Origin: an uncultured Lachnospiraceae bacterium
GTDB lineage: Bacteria; Bacillota; Clostridia; Lachnospirales; Lachnospiraceae
DNA: 64,000 nucleotides
Assembly (NCBI GenBank): GCA_910584205.1
Contig: CAJUAA010000015.1
Span: 1-64,000, forward strand
Direction: 5' to 3'
Positions 52,257-62,159 of this stretch are shown here, piece by piece (position 1 is the first letter of the stretch; the number at the start of each line of letters is the position of its first letter). The notes beneath the pieces were generated by a model, which was not told the DNA's origin, ran no database searches, and was given only the letters and a program-made list of their open reading frames with translations. A program made the position numbers and the translations under genes.

Positions 52257-52913
52257 ATGAAAAAATTGATAAAAGAACGGCATCTCATACCCCTGGGGGT
52301 ATGGTTTGTCGTTTATATGGGGTTGTTTTTATACCTGGAGGTCTTTGAACCGGATCAGGTCCATCTGATCGTCTGCGGGCTGGACCGGCGGATCCCGTAT
52401 CTGCCGGTCTTTGTCTATCCATATCTGAGCTGGTTTCCTTATATTATAGCCGTATCGTTTCTCGCGGTCAGAAATCTGACCGGCCCGGAATACAGAAAAG
52501 CGGTTCTGATCCTGATTACGGGCATGAATCTCTTTCTGCTGATCTCCTATGTGTGGCCCACGGGGCTGGATCTGAGGGAAGGAATCGTCTATGATACCAC
52601 CGCCCTGTCCGGAAGGCTGGTGCAGCTGGTGCAGACGGTGGACACACCCAAAAGCGTCTTTCCGAGCATGCACGTATATGTGACGCTGGTGCTGCAGGAT
52701 ACGCTGGAGATGCAGAGAAAAAGGCTGCCTGCGGTGTTTTTGTGGACCGGAAGGGCATTCGCGGCGGCGATCATCCTGTCCACCATGTTCACGAAACAGC
52801 ATTCGGTGCTGGATGTGCTGGCCGCAGTGCTTCTGTTTGCCGCGCTGACAGGCGCCTGGTACATGGTGGGAGAGAGACTGGGGGCAGGAAAAACATATGA
52901 AACTGTATTATAA
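52257..52913 (+). CDS. PAP2-family membrane phosphatase
   Basis: This 218-residue integral membrane protein has about six helices. The phosphatase motifs are reduced but recognisable: SVFPSMHVYVTL (motif 2, residues 131-142, with its His) and STMFTKQHSVLDVLAA (motif 3, with catalytic His and Asp). Motif 1 (KxxxxxxRP) is not clear. Typical substrates are phosphatidate or undecaprenyl pyrophosphate. Its last 17 bases overlap the TIR-TPR gene, implying joint expression, which is unexpected for a lipid phosphatase. There is no clear ribosome site before the ATG. Confidence 0.8.
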   Translation: MKKLIKERHLIPLGVWFVVYMGLFLYLEVFEPDQVHLIVCGLDRRIPYLPVFVYPYLSWFPYIIAVSFLAVRNLTGPEYRKAVLILITGMNLFLLISYVWPTGLDLREGIVYDTTALSGRLVQLVQTVDTPKSVFPSMHVYVTLVLQDTLEMQRKRLPAVFLWTGRAFAAAIILSTMFTKQHSVLDVLAAVLLFAALTGAWYMVGERLGAGKTYETVL

Positions 52914-55900
52914 GACACGGGGAAACGGAAGCCCTCAGGGGAAGCCAAGGGTTTATTTCTGCTGCCATCCGTCGGATTTTGAGCGCTTTTTTGCACCTGT
53001 ATCGGAGGAGATTCTGGCAAAACAGAACTGTTCCGTCTGGTATGACGCAGAGCCGGAGGAGGCATATGACAATGAGGAGTTCCGGATGAATTTGGGACAG
53101 ATGCAGCTGTTCGTAGTTCCGGTCACCACACGCTTTCTGTGCGAACCAAACCGCGGAAGGGATGTGGAATTTCCCTTCGCCGTTGACAGCCAGATTCCGA
53201 TCCTGCCCCTGATGCAGGAGGGAGGCCTGGAAGAGCTTTTCAATGAGACGTGCGGCAGCCTCCAGACGCTGAATAAGAATGACAGAGACCGGACGGCCAT
53301 CAGCTATGACGAGAAGCTGGAGAAATTCCTGGCTTCCGTACTGGTGGGAGACGAGCTGGCCGGAAGGATCCGGTCGGCCTTTGAAGCGTATATTTTTCTG
53401 AGCTATCGGAAAATGGACCGCAGATATGCCCAGGAACTTATGCACCTGATCCATGAGAATGAGTTCTGCAGGGATATCGCCATCTGGTACGATGAATTTC
53501 TCACGCCGGGGGAAGATTTTAATGAGACGATCCGGAACGCGCTGCAGAAGAGCAGTCTGTTTGCCCTCGTGGTCACGCCCAACATTCTCAGGCCCAATGC
53601 CATGAATGAGGACAATTTTGTCATGAAGACCGAATATCCCATGGCGCAGGCGGAGGGGAAGCCGGTCTTTCCGGCGGAGATCCGGACGACGAACAAGCAT
53701 CAGCTGAAGGAAAAATTCCCGGGGCTTCCGGGCTGCGCGGATGCCCGGATCGCCCATGACGATGAGGCGTTTGCCGATGCCCTGAAAAAAGCGGTGGAGA
53801 AGATGGAGCTTCCCAAAGGCGACGCCTCTCCGGAGAAAGATTACCTGATCGGCCTTGCGTATCTGAGCGGCGTGGATATGGAGGTGGACCGCAGACGTGC
53901 GGTGACGCGGATTCGGGCGGCAGCCGACGCGGGATATCCGGAAGCCATGGAGAAAATGGTCGGTATGTATCGGACGGGAGAGGGCGTGAAGCGGGATTAC
54001 CGGACGGCCGTCGAATGGCAGGAGAAGCTGGCGGGCTGCCGGAGGGCGCAGTTTGCGTTCAGCCTGGCTCAGGACGACGCGGCGGAATGGGCGGCGGAGG
54101 CGCTGAAACTCGGCGATTACTGTTATGAACTGCGGGATCTGGGACCGGCGAGAGCCATTCTGGAAGAAATGAGGGCGCTTCTGGAGTTTTTTGCCCTGAA
54201 TGAGGACTACTCGGAGTTCTGGTATTATCTGCCTACGGTGTACGAGCGGCTGGGAAATGTGATCCAGGCGCAGGGACAGCTGGAGGAAGCGCAGGAATAC
54301 TACAGGAAAGGACTGGAGCTGAGCGGGCGCATTGCCAGGGAGGATGAATCCGGGGCGGCGATGGCCGACTATGCGGTCAACTGTGAGCGGCTGGCGAATA
54401 TTTATCGTCAGGAGGGGCGTCTTCCGGAAGCAAGGGAATATTATCAGCTGCTTCTGGATCTGTCCTGCCGGCTGCTGGAAGAGGAAGAGGAGCCGGGATA
54501 CTGTGTAAAAAGGAACGCGGCGGTCGCCTGGGAGGACATGGGAGACATCAGCTTTGACGAAGGAGATCTGGACGGTGCAGAGCGGTATTATGGGGAGAGC
54601 CTTTCTGCTTTCCAAAAGCTGGCGGAAGAGGACGAAGGAAATGTTGTGACGCGGGAAGGACTGATACGGGTTTACAGCAGGACAGGCGACGTCAGTCTGG
54701 CGAAGGGGGATCTGGACAGGGCATGGGACTATTATGACCGGATGCTGCAGACCGCTCAGGAACTGGAGAAGGAGACGGGTACGGTAGAATCCAGGTGGAG
54801 TCTGGTACACGCCTATTATCGGATCGGGGATGCCTGCGAAAAGGGAGGCCATGCAGGGAAGGCGGAAACGTATTATAATATCAGCGAGAAGCTGTGCAGG
54901 GAGCTCAGGCAGGAAGCGGATACGGTGAATTTTCAGACCGACCATGCCGTCATTCTGGGAAGCCTGAGTTATGTAAACCGGGTGGAAGGGCACCTGGAGG
55001 AGGCCGGAGTCTGGGAGCAGGAGGCGCTGGAGCTGAGAAAGAGGCTGGTCCGGGAGACGGGAACCGTGGAAGCGAGAGGGAATCTGGGCAGCAGCTATCG
55101 GAACCTCGGGAGTATCTATGAGGCGCGGGAGCGTTTGACGGAGGCCAGACAAAGCTATGAAGAGGGACTGAAGCTCTGGCGCCGGCTGGCAGAAGAGACA
55201 GGGACCATCAAGGCGAGAACTTTTGTGGGTGCGCTCTGTGAAAATCTGGGCGGCGTCTGTCAGGCGGAAGGGAACTTGAAGGAAGCGGAGCGTTATTATG
55301 AAGAATGCATGAACGTGTTCCGGCAGCTGGTCCGGGAAACGGAGGAAACAGAAGTCTGGAACGATCTGGCGGATATCTGCGGGAGAAGGGCAGCGCTCAG
55401 CCAGATGAGGGGAGACGGGGAAGCAGCGGACCGGTATTTTCTGGAAGGGGAAGCGGTTGTCCGGCAGCTGTGCGGAAAAACAGGGGCCGCCCGTGCCAGA
55501 ATCAATCTGGCCACCTTTCTGGAACGGAGAGGGGCGAATCTCCAGCTGCAGGGCCGGCAGGCAGAGGCAAGAGCCTGCTATGAAGAATGTCTGGAGATCC
55601 GGAAAAAGCTGTATGAGGAGACGGGGACGTCTCATGAAAAGATGGGCCTTTCCTGCAGTTACGAACGGATGGGAGATATTTGTCAGGCTGAAGGCGACGT
55701 CGGAGAGGCGGCGGAGCATTACGAGGAGAGCCGTAGACTGAGGCAGGAGCTGTGCGAGGAGACGGGGACCGTGGAAGCGAGGAGAAATCTTTCCATCAGC
55801 CTGGAACGGATCGGCAGCCTCTGGTGGATAGCGGAGCGCCTGGATGAAGCGCAGAGATATTACGAAGGCAGCAGGAATATTCTCAGACAGCTGATGGAAG

Positions 55901-56391
55901 AGACGGGGACTCAGGAGTCCCGGAGGAATCTTGCGGTCATTTACGACCGGCTCGGAACGATCTGCTGTGAGAAAGAGCTTTTGAAAGAAGGCAGAACGTA
56001 TTATGAGGAGGGCATGCGGCTCCGCCTTGAACTGCGGGAAGAAAGCGACTGGATCGAGATTCGGCGCGATCTTGTAATCAGCTGCAGGAATTTGGGCGGG
56101 GTCAGCCTCCTGGAAGGACGTCTGGCGGAGGCGGAAGAATATTATGGCAGGGCCATGGAGGCAGGCCGACGGCTGTGTGAAGAGACGGAAACGGCGGCGG
56201 ATTATGACAGCCTTGCGACCACCTGTTATGAAGCCTCGTCGGCGGGCGGCGGGAAGAATACGGCGCTTCTGGAGGAAGCCTGTGAGATCTGGAAGAATCT
56301 GTCCGCAAAATATCCGGACAATACAAGATTCCAGAGTTGTCTGGAGCTGGCTCTGGAGGAGTTGGAGAATCGGAAAGGGACCGGGATGTAA
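52897..56391 (+). CDS. Large TIR-domain protein with Sel1 and tetratricopeptide repeats
   Basis: This 1164-residue, apparently cytoplasmic protein has four parts. (1) A degenerate TIR-like domain at residues about 17-115 (RVYFCCHPSDFERFF, CSVWYDAE). (2) A second TIR domain at about 165-275: YIFLSYRKMDRRYAQEL, IAIWYDEFLTPGEDFNETI and a candidate catalytic Glu246 in MKTEYPMAQAEGKP. (3) Two Sel1-like repeats near 315-375. (4) About fourteen extended TPRs of 47-48 residues from about 437 to 1110, with the pattern RxGxIxxxxGxLxEAxxYYEE...EETGT, and a decayed last repeat. TIR domains in bacteria cleave NAD or act as adaptors in defence; the TPR array would bind a partner. The start overlaps the PAP2 gene by 17 bases, with GGGGCAGGA ahead. 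No known defence partner is adjacent. Function unknown. Confidence 0.85.
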   Translation: MKLYYKTRGNGSPQGKPRVYFCCHPSDFERFFAPVSEEILAKQNCSVWYDAEPEEAYDNEEFRMNLGQMQLFVVPVTTRFLCEPNRGRDVEFPFAVDSQIPILPLMQEGGLEELFNETCGSLQTLNKNDRDRTAISYDEKLEKFLASVLVGDELAGRIRSAFEAYIFLSYRKMDRRYAQELMHLIHENEFCRDIAIWYDEFLTPGEDFNETIRNALQKSSLFALVVTPNILRPNAMNEDNFVMKTEYPMAQAEGKPVFPAEIRTTNKHQLKEKFPGLPGCADARIAHDDEAFADALKKAVEKMELPKGDASPEKDYLIGLAYLSGVDMEVDRRRAVTRIRAAADAGYPEAMEKMVGMYRTGEGVKRDYRTAVEWQEKLAGCRRAQFAFSLAQDDAAEWAAEALKLGDYCYELRDLGPARAILEEMRALLEFFALNEDYSEFWYYLPTVYERLGNVIQAQGQLEEAQEYYRKGLELSGRIAREDESGAAMADYAVNCERLANIYRQEGRLPEAREYYQLLLDLSCRLLEEEEEPGYCVKRNAAVAWEDMGDISFDEGDLDGAERYYGESLSAFQKLAEEDEGNVVTREGLIRVYSRTGDVSLAKGDLDRAWDYYDRMLQTAQELEKETGTVESRWSLVHAYYRIGDACEKGGHAGKAETYYNISEKLCRELRQEADTVNFQTDHAVILGSLSYVNRVEGHLEEAGVWEQEALELRKRLVRETGTVEARGNLGSSYRNLGSIYEARERLTEARQSYEEGLKLWRRLAEETGTIKARTFVGALCENLGGVCQAEGNLKEAERYYEECMNVFRQLVRETEETEVWNDLADICGRRAALSQMRGDGEAADRYFLEGEAVVRQLCGKTGAARARINLATFLERRGANLQLQGRQAEARACYEECLEIRKKLYEETGTSHEKMGLSCSYERMGDICQAEGDVGEAAEHYEESRRLRQELCEETGTVEARRNLSISLERIGSLWWIAERLDEAQRYYEGSRNILRQLMEETGTQESRRNLAVIYDRLGTICCEKELLKEGRTYYEEGMRLRLELREESDWIEIRRDLVISCRNLGGVSLLEGRLAEAEEYYGRAMEAGRRLCEETETAADYDSLATTCYEASSAGGGKNTALLEEACEIWKNLSAKYPDNTRFQSCLELALEELENRKGTGM

Positions 56392-56405
56392 CCGGTCCCC
56401 TTTTT
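56377..56405 (+). terminator. Intrinsic terminator overlapping the TIR-TPR stop codon
   Basis: GGGACCGG and CCGGTCCC pair perfectly; the seven-base loop contains the TAA stop, and TTTTT follows. It could also serve the convergent aroC gene, given the AAA on its other flank. Confidence 0.9.
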
Positions 56406-56430
56406 GACTGTACAGGTTCAGAATGCCGGT

Positions 56431-57534
56431 TCAGCGGCGGAAAAAGGCCTGAATCCGGTCCATCCGGGACGTCATATCGGCCATCAGCAGGTCCAGCACG
56501 GTCAGCGCGGCCATGCATTCCACCACCACCACGGCCCGGGGGACGATAATGGGATCGTGGCGTCCGTGGATGGATACGGTGATGTTCTCGCCGTCCCGGT
56601 TCACGGTCTGCTGTTCGGCGCTGATGGACGGAGTCGGCTTGAACGCCGCCCGGAAGATGATGTCGCTTCCGTCGCTGATACCGCCCAGAACGCCTCCGGC
56701 GTGATTGCTCTTCTTGGCGATCGTGCCGTTTTCAGCTGTACAGAACGCGTCGTTGTTTTCGCTTCCCCGGGATTTTGCCGCGGCGAAGCCGTCCCCGATC
56801 TCGAAGCCCTTGACCGCTCCGATGGAACAGACGGCTTTCGCCAGACAGGCGTTCAGTTTGTCGAAACAGGGTTCTCCCACGCCGGCCGGCATGCCGTGGA
56901 TCACACATTCGATGATCCCGCCGCAGGAGTCCTGTTCTGCCCTGCAGGAGTCCAGATGGGCTTCTGCCTGTCTGGCGGCCTCGGCATCCGGCATATTGAC
57001 GGCGTTCTGCTCCATCAGGGACAGGTCAAAACGGTCGTAGCTGATCTCCACAGGGCCGATGGCGCGGGTGTAGGCGGTGACGGTGATGCCGAGCGTTTCC
57101 AGAATCCGGGCGGCCACAGCCCCTGCCGCCACGCGGCCGATGGTCTCTCTGCCGGAGGAACGTCCGCCGCCGGTATAATCCCGGAAGCCGTATTTACAGT
57201 CATAAGTGTAATCCGCGTGTCCGGGACGGTAATAAGAAGCGATTTCGCTGTAATCCTTCGAGCGTTGGGACGTATTGCGCACCATCAGGGAGATGGGGGT
57301 TCCGGTCGTCTTTCCTTCAAAGACGCCGGACCAGATCTCCACCAGGTCGTCTTCCTTCCGCGGGGTAGTAAAACGGGACTGTCCGGGTTTCCTGCGGTTC
57401 AGATAGATCTGGATGTCGTTTTCTTCCAGAGGCAGTCCCGCAGGACAGCCGTCGATGACGACGCCGATGCCTCTGCCGTGGGATTCTCCCCAGGTGGTGA
57501 CGGACAAAAGTGTTCCGAATGTTGAACCTGCCAT
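56431..57534 (-). CDS. aroC: Chorismate synthase
   Basis: This 367-residue enzyme performs the last shikimate-pathway step, converting EPSP to chorismate with reduced FMN. Signatures are GESHGRGIGVVIDGCPAGL (residues 16-34), the middle DYTGGGRSSGRETIGRVAAGA (split for quotation) and the C-terminal GGISDGSDIIFRAAFKPTPS. Start after AGGAGAATCATT. The same frame stays open far upstream through the antisense of tgt, but that is chance. It is divergent from tgt. Confidence 0.96.
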   Translation of the reverse strand: MAGSTFGTLLSVTTWGESHGRGIGVVIDGCPAGLPLEENDIQIYLNRRKPGQSRFTTPRKEDDLVEIWSGVFEGKTTGTPISLMVRNTSQRSKDYSEIASYYRPGHADYTYDCKYGFRDYTGGGRSSGRETIGRVAAGAVAARILETLGITVTAYTRAIGPVEISYDRFDLSLMEQNAVNMPDAEAARQAEAHLDSCRAEQDSCGGIIECVIHGMPAGVGEPCFDKLNACLAKAVCSIGAVKGFEIGDGFAAAKSRGSENNDAFCTAENGTIAKKSNHAGGVLGGISDGSDIIFRAAFKPTPSISAEQQTVNRDGENITVSIHGRHDPIIVPRAVVVVECMAALTVLDLLMADMTSRMDRIQAFFRR

Positions 57535-57567
57535 AATGATTCTCCTGTTCTGTAAAGCGATTGCATG

Positions 57568-57597
57568 TTGACTAACCATCAGTATATATAATATACT
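57568..57597 (+). promoter_or_regulatory. Promoter of tgt
   Basis: TTGACT (57568-57573) and TATACT (57592-57597) with 18-base spacing; a TATAAT just inside this spacing is too close to the -35 box to serve with it. Confidence 0.55.
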
Positions 57598-57651
57598 CTC
57601 ATTTGTAAATGGATTTGTAGACGGTTTGAATGGGAATGGATGAGGTAAGGT

Positions 57652-58779
57652 ATGTATAAGCTGATCAAAAAAGACGGAAATGCAAAGCGCGGAGAATTTC
57701 ATACGGTTCACGGCGTCATACAGACGCCGGTATTCATGAATGTGGGGACCGCGGCGGCCATCAAAGGCGCGGTATCCACGGAAGACCTGGAGGGAATCGG
57801 AACCCAGGTGGAACTGTCCAATACCTATCACCTGCATGTGCGGCCGGGAGACCAGGTGGTGAAGCGGATGGGAGGGCTGCATAAGTTCATGTCCTGGAAC
57901 CGTCCGATCCTGACGGATTCCGGCGGGTTTCAGGTCTTTTCCCTGTCGGACCTTCGGAAGATTAAAGAAGAAGGGGTGTATTTTCACTCGCATGTGGACG
58001 GGAGGAAGATCTTCATGGGCCCGGAGGAGAGTATGCAGATCCAGTCCAATCTGGCTTCTACGATCGCCATGGCGTTTGACGAGTGCGCGCCCAGTAAGGC
58101 GGACAGAAGCTATGTGCAGGCTTCCGTGGAGCGGACGACCCGGTGGCTTTTCAGATGCAGGGCGGAGATGGAACGGCTGAACAGCCTGGAGGGTACGATC
58201 AATCGGAATCAGCTTCTGTTCGGCATCAACCAGGGGGCGGTCTATGAGGATATCCGGGTGGAACATGCAAAAGAGATTGCTCAGATGGATCTGGACGGAT
58301 ACGCCATCGGCGGGCTGGCAGTGGGGGAGACCCATGAAGAGATGTACCGGATTATCGAAGCGGTGGTTCCGCATCTTCCCGTGGAAAAGCCCACATATCT
58401 TATGGGGGTCGGAACCCCGGCAAATATTCTGGAAGCGGTGGAACGGGGCGTTGATTTCTTTGACTGTGTGTATCCCAGCAGGAACGGAAGGCACGGGCAT
58501 GTCTATACGAACCATGGAAAACGGAACCTGTTCAACGCGAAATATGAGCTGGATGACCGTCCCATTGAGGAAGGCTGCGGCTGTCCCGCCTGCAGGAGGT
58601 ACAGCAGGGCCTATATCCGGCATCTTCTGAAAGCGAAGGAAATGCTTGGAATGCGTCTGTGCGTGCTTCACAACCTGTATTTTTACAATCATATGATGGA
58701 AGAGATCCGGGATGCCATTGAGGCCGGACGATACGGAGAGTATAAGAAAAAAAAGCTGGAAGGAATGACGCAGAAGTAA
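57652..58779 (+). CDS. tgt: Queuine tRNA-ribosyltransferase (tRNA-guanine transglycosylase)
   Basis: This 375-residue enzyme exchanges guanine-34 in GUN-anticodon tRNAs for a queuosine precursor. Catalytic residues lie in DSGGFQVFSL (nucleophile-type Asp near residue 89) and FDCVYPSRNGRHGHVYT (Asp near 264). The zinc site is CGCPACRRYSRAYIRHL and LHNLYFYNH at the C-terminus. GAGGTAAGG precedes the ATG. yajC follows but has its own promoter. No queC-F genes are in the window. Confidence 0.96.
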   Translation: MYKLIKKDGNAKRGEFHTVHGVIQTPVFMNVGTAAAIKGAVSTEDLEGIGTQVELSNTYHLHVRPGDQVVKRMGGLHKFMSWNRPILTDSGGFQVFSLSDLRKIKEEGVYFHSHVDGRKIFMGPEESMQIQSNLASTIAMAFDECAPSKADRSYVQASVERTTRWLFRCRAEMERLNSLEGTINRNQLLFGINQGAVYEDIRVEHAKEIAQMDLDGYAIGGLAVGETHEEMYRIIEAVVPHLPVEKPTYLMGVGTPANILEAVERGVDFFDCVYPSRNGRHGHVYTNHGKRNLFNAKYELDDRPIEEGCGCPACRRYSRAYIRHLLKAKEMLGMRLCVLHNLYFYNHMMEEIRDAIEAGRYGEYKKKKLEGMTQK

Positions 58780-58835
58780 AACGCAACAAAGTGTTTGCCG
58801 GTTTTCACCAGTTTTCGGCAGACGCAAAAAAGTGC

Positions 58836-58864
58836 TTGCCCTGAACGGAAAATTTGTGTACAAT
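58836..58864 (+). promoter_or_regulatory. Promoter of yajC
   Basis: TTGCCC (58836-58841) and TACAAT (58859-58864) with 17-base spacing, 32 bases before the start codon. Confidence 0.7.
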
Positions 58865-58896
58865 AGACATTAAGTTATTTTTCAGGAGGAAAAGAT

Positions 58897-59184
58897 ATGT
58901 TATTGACAAGCGCAGGCATGGGCGGCAGTATGATACTGATTCTGGTTGTATGGGGCGCGTTTCTTTATTTCTTTATGATGCGGCCGCAGAAAAAAGAACA
59001 GAAGAGAGTCGCTGCCATGCTTGCTTCCCTTGAAGTGGGCGATGTGGTAGTCACGACCAGCGGTTTTTACGGAGTTCTGATTGACATTACTGACGAGGAC
59101 GTGATCGTAGAGTTCGGGAGCAACCGCAACTGCCGTATTCCCATGAAGAAATCAGCCATCCAGGAAGTGGAAAAACAGAACTAG
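58897..59184 (+). CDS. yajC: Preprotein translocase subunit YajC
   Basis: This 95-residue protein has one N-terminal membrane helix (residues 8-28) followed by FFMMRPQKKEQKRVAAML, the YajC signature, and a small cytoplasmic beta domain (VGDVVVTTSGFYGVLIDI). It is an accessory of the SecDF part of the Sec translocase. CAGGAGG precedes the ATG. The tgt-yajC order is common in bacteria. A perfect terminator follows. Confidence 0.94.
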   Translation: MLLTSAGMGGSMILILVVWGAFLYFFMMRPQKKEQKRVAAMLASLEVGDVVVTTSGFYGVLIDITDEDVIVEFGSNRNCRIPMKKSAIQEVEKQN

Positions 59185-59200
59185 GCAAGGGTGCAAGCGG

Positions 59201-59225
59201 GGCGGAAGGGTACTTCCGCCTTTTT
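59201..59225 (+). terminator. Intrinsic terminator after yajC
   Basis: GGCGGAAG and CTTCCGCC pair perfectly around GGTA, followed by five T. Confidence 0.92.
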
Positions 59226-59292
59226 CTGTGAAAATTATGACACTGGATTTCTGACAGAGAAAGTTTCATGATAGATGGAGGAGGAAGAAGGA

Positions 59293-60375
59293 ATGAACTG
59301 CAGGATAGGAGTCATCTCCGGCGACGGGATCGGTCCGGAGATCGTAAGAGAAGCGAGAAAGGTACTGGACCAGGTGGCGTCAAAATACGGACATGCGTTT
59401 GAGTATACAGAACTTTTGCTGGGCGGCGCGTCCATTGATGTGCACGGGGTTCCGCTGACAGAGGAGACGGTCCGTCAGGCGAAAACCTGTGACGCGGTGC
59501 TGATGGGTTCCATCGGCGGGGATGCGAAGACGTCGCCCTGGTATCGGCTGGAGCCGTCCAAAAGGCCGGAGGCGGGGCTTCTGGGCATCCGTAAGGCGCT
59601 GAACCTGTTTGCCAATTTAAGGCCGGCGTATCTGTACGAGGAGCTTCGGGCCGCGTGCCCGCTCCGGGAGGACATCAGCGCGGCGGGATTTGACATGCTG
59701 ATTATGCGGGAACTGACCGGCGGCCTGTATTTCGGCGCCCGGAAGACGGAAGAGGTGGACGGCGTGCTGACGGCGGTGGACACGCTCTCCTACAACGAAT
59801 ATGAGATCCGCCGGATCGCAAAGCGGGCGTTTGACATCGCCATGAAGAGAAGAAAAAAGGTATGCAGCGTTGACAAGGCGAATGTGCTGGATTCCTCCAG
59901 GCTCTGGAGGAAGGTCGTGGAGGAAGTGGCGAAGGATTATCCGGAGGTGGAGCTTTCTCATATGTACGTGGACAACTGCGCCATGCAGCTGGTCATGAAC
60001 CCGGCACAGTTCGATGTGATTCTGACCGAAAATATGTTTGGAGACATTCTGTCCGACGAGGCGTCCATGGTGACCGGTTCCATCGGCATGCTCTCCAGCG
60101 CCAGCCTGAATGATACAAAATTCGGCCTTTATGAGCCGAGCCACGGTTCGGCGCCGGATATCGCCGGACAGGACCGGGCCAACCCCATTGCGACGATTCT
60201 CTCGGCGGCGATGATGCTGCGCTACTCCTTCGATCTGGACGAGGAGGCGGACCGGGTGGAAGCAGCTGTCAGAACAGTGCTGAAGGAAGGTTACCGGACC
60301 GGCGACATCCTGTCGGAAGGATGTACCTGTGTGGGTACGGCCCGGATGGGAGACCTGATAGCAGAAAGGATCTGA
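59293..60375 (+). CDS. leuB: 3-isopropylmalate dehydrogenase
   Basis: This 360-residue NAD-dependent enzyme of leucine biosynthesis oxidises and decarboxylates 3-isopropylmalate. Signatures are [16 protein letters not shown] at the start, [16 protein letters not shown] near residue 95, [12 protein letters not shown] (catalytic region) and [20 protein letters not shown] (metal Asp). The start follows GGAGGAGGAAGAAGG; the upstream ATG at 59275 lies within that site. leuA, leuC and leuD are not adjacent. It opens the leuB-ilvD-ilvB run. Confidence 0.95.
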   Translation: MNCRIGVISGDGIGPEIVREARKVLDQVASKYGHAFEYTELLLGGASIDVHGVPLTEETVRQAKTCDAVLMGSIGGDAKTSPWYRLEPSKRPEAGLLGIRKALNLFANLRPAYLYEELRAACPLREDISAAGFDMLIMRELTGGLYFGARKTEEVDGVLTAVDTLSYNEYEIRRIAKRAFDIAMKRRKKVCSVDKANVLDSSRLWRKVVEEVAKDYPEVELSHMYVDNCAMQLVMNPAQFDVILTENMFGDILSDEASMVTGSIGMLSSASLNDTKFGLYEPSHGSAPDIAGQDRANPIATILSAAMMLRYSFDLDEEADRVEAAVRTVLKEGYRTGDILSEGCTCVGTARMGDLIAERI

Positions 60376-60449
60376 GGATCAGGAATGGACAAAAAAGAAG
60401 ACGTCTATACGCGCAGACACATAAAATAATACAATCAGGAGGAAACAAG

Positions 60450-62117
60450 ATGCGAAGTGATGCAGTTACAAAGGGGATGCAGCAGGCGCCCCACCGGTCC
60501 CTGTTCCATGCGCTGGGACTGACAGAGGAGGAGATGAACCGCCCGCTGGTGGGAATCGTCAGTTCCTATAATGAGATCGTGCCGGGACATATGAATCTGG
60601 ATAAGATCGTGGAAGCGGTCAAGCTTGGCGTGTCCATGGCAGGAGGTACGCCCATTGTATTTCCGGCGATTGCCGTATGCGACGGGATTGCCATGGGACA
60701 TGTGGGTATGAAATATTCTCTGGTGACCAGGGACCTGATCGCGGATTCTACGGAGGCCATGGCCATGGCGCATCAGTTTGACGCGCTGGTTATGGTGCCC
60801 AACTGCGACAAGAATGTGCCGGGGCTTCTGATGGCGGCGGCAAGAGTGAATGTGCCCACGGTATTTGTCAGCGGCGGCCCCATGCTGGCGGGCCATGTGA
60901 AAGGAAAGAAGAGAAGCCTTTCCAGCATGTTTGAGGCAGTGGGTTCCTATGCGGCGGGGATCATGACGGAAGAAGACGTGAAAGAATTTGAGAATAAAGT
61001 GTGCCCCACCTGCGGTTCCTGTTCCGGTATGTATACGGCGAACAGCATGAACTGCCTGACCGAGGCGCTGGGTATGGGGCTTCCGGGCAACGGTACGATT
61101 CCGGCCGTCTATTCCGAGCGGATCAAGCTTGCCAAAAAGGCGGGCATGCAGGTGATGGAAATGCTGAAGAAGAATATCCGCCCCAGGGATATCATGACGG
61201 AGCAGGCGTTTATGAACGCCCTGACCGTGGATATGGCGCTGGGTTGTTCCACTAACAGCATGCTGCATCTGCCGGCCATCGCCCATGAGGCGGGCGTGGA
61301 ACTGAACGTGGATATCGCCAATGAGGTCAGCGCAAGGACGCCCAACCTCTGCCATCTTGCACCTGCGGGGCCGACTTACATGGAGGATCTGAATGAGGCG
61401 GGCGGCGTTTATGCGGTCATGAACGAACTGTCCAAAAAGAATCTGCTGAATCTGGACGGCATGACGGTGACCGGCAGGACCGTAGGGGAAAATATCGCTC
61501 CCTGCCGAAACCTGAATCCGGAAGTGATCCGTCCGGTGGAAAATCCGTACAGCGAGACCGGCGGGATCGCGATTCTGAAAGGAAATCTGGCTCCGGACAG
61601 CGGCGTGGTGAAGCGTTCTGCCGTAGCGCCGGAGATGCTGGTGCATGAGGGCCCCGCCCGTGTCTTTGACTGTGAGGAAGACGCCATCGAGGCCATCAAG
61701 AGCGGCAGGATCGTGGCGGGAGACGTGGTGGTCATCCGCTATGAGGGACCCAAAGGCGGTCCGGGCATGAGAGAGATGCTGAATCCGACCTCTGCCATTG
61801 CGGGCATGGGGCTTGGTTCTTCCGTAGCGCTGATTACGGACGGACGTTTCAGCGGCGCCAGCCGAGGCGCATCCATCGGGCATGTGTCGCCGGAGGCGGC
61901 CGTGGGCGGGCCGATCGCGCTGGTGGAAGAGGGAGATATCATCCGGATCAACATTCCGGAGAACCGGCTGGATGTGGATGTTTCCGAGGAAGAGATGGAA
62001 CAGAGGCGTGCGAAATGGCAGCCGCGGGAGCCGAAGGTGACGACCGGATATCTGGCCCGTTATGCGTCCATGGTGACTTCCGGCAACAGAGGGGCCATTC
62101 TGGAGATCTCAAGATAA
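60450..62117 (+). CDS. ilvD: Dihydroxy-acid dehydratase
   Basis: This 555-residue iron-sulfur enzyme makes the 2-keto acids for valine, isoleucine and leucine. Signatures are [16 protein letters not shown] and [19 protein letters not shown], which bring cluster cysteines, and [19 protein letters not shown] at the C-terminus. The start follows CAGGAGG. It is 74 bases after leuB and directly before ilvB, so probably cotranscribed. Confidence 0.96.
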   Translation: MRSDAVTKGMQQAPHRSLFHALGLTEEEMNRPLVGIVSSYNEIVPGHMNLDKIVEAVKLGVSMAGGTPIVFPAIAVCDGIAMGHVGMKYSLVTRDLIADSTEAMAMAHQFDALVMVPNCDKNVPGLLMAAARVNVPTVFVSGGPMLAGHVKGKKRSLSSMFEAVGSYAAGIMTEEDVKEFENKVCPTCGSCSGMYTANSMNCLTEALGMGLPGNGTIPAVYSERIKLAKKAGMQVMEMLKKNIRPRDIMTEQAFMNALTVDMALGCSTNSMLHLPAIAHEAGVELNVDIANEVSARTPNLCHLAPAGPTYMEDLNEAGGVYAVMNELSKKNLLNLDGMTVTGRTVGENIAPCRNLNPEVIRPVENPYSETGGIAILKGNLAPDSGVVKRSAVAPEMLVHEGPARVFDCEEDAIEAIKSGRIVAGDVVVIRYEGPKGGPGMREMLNPTSAIAGMGLGSSVALITDGRFSGASRGASIGHVSPEAAVGGPIALVEEGDIIRINIPENRLDVDVSEEEMEQRRAKWQPREPKVTTGYLARYASMVTSGNRGAILEISR

Positions 62118-62159
62118 ATGATTCAGGAAGAACAGATCAGTACGAGGGGAGAGAATAAG

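Noticed and set aside
52789..55719. A 976-codon minus-strand open frame under the TIR-TPR gene
   Set aside because: Its predicted protein is Pro/Arg/His/Leu-rich without motifs, as expected from antisense of a repetitive GC-rich gene; the plus strand encodes clear TIR and TPR motifs.
56431..58863. An 810-codon minus-strand open frame covering aroC and the antisense of tgt
   Set aside because: aroC starts at 57534 behind a good ribosome site; the extension is the unblocked antisense of tgt and has no family features.
59226..59292. Possible T-box or leader attenuator before leuB
   Set aside because: The only hairpin with a U-run (59201-59225) belongs to yajC; no T-box specifier or antiterminator pattern was found in the 67 bases left.
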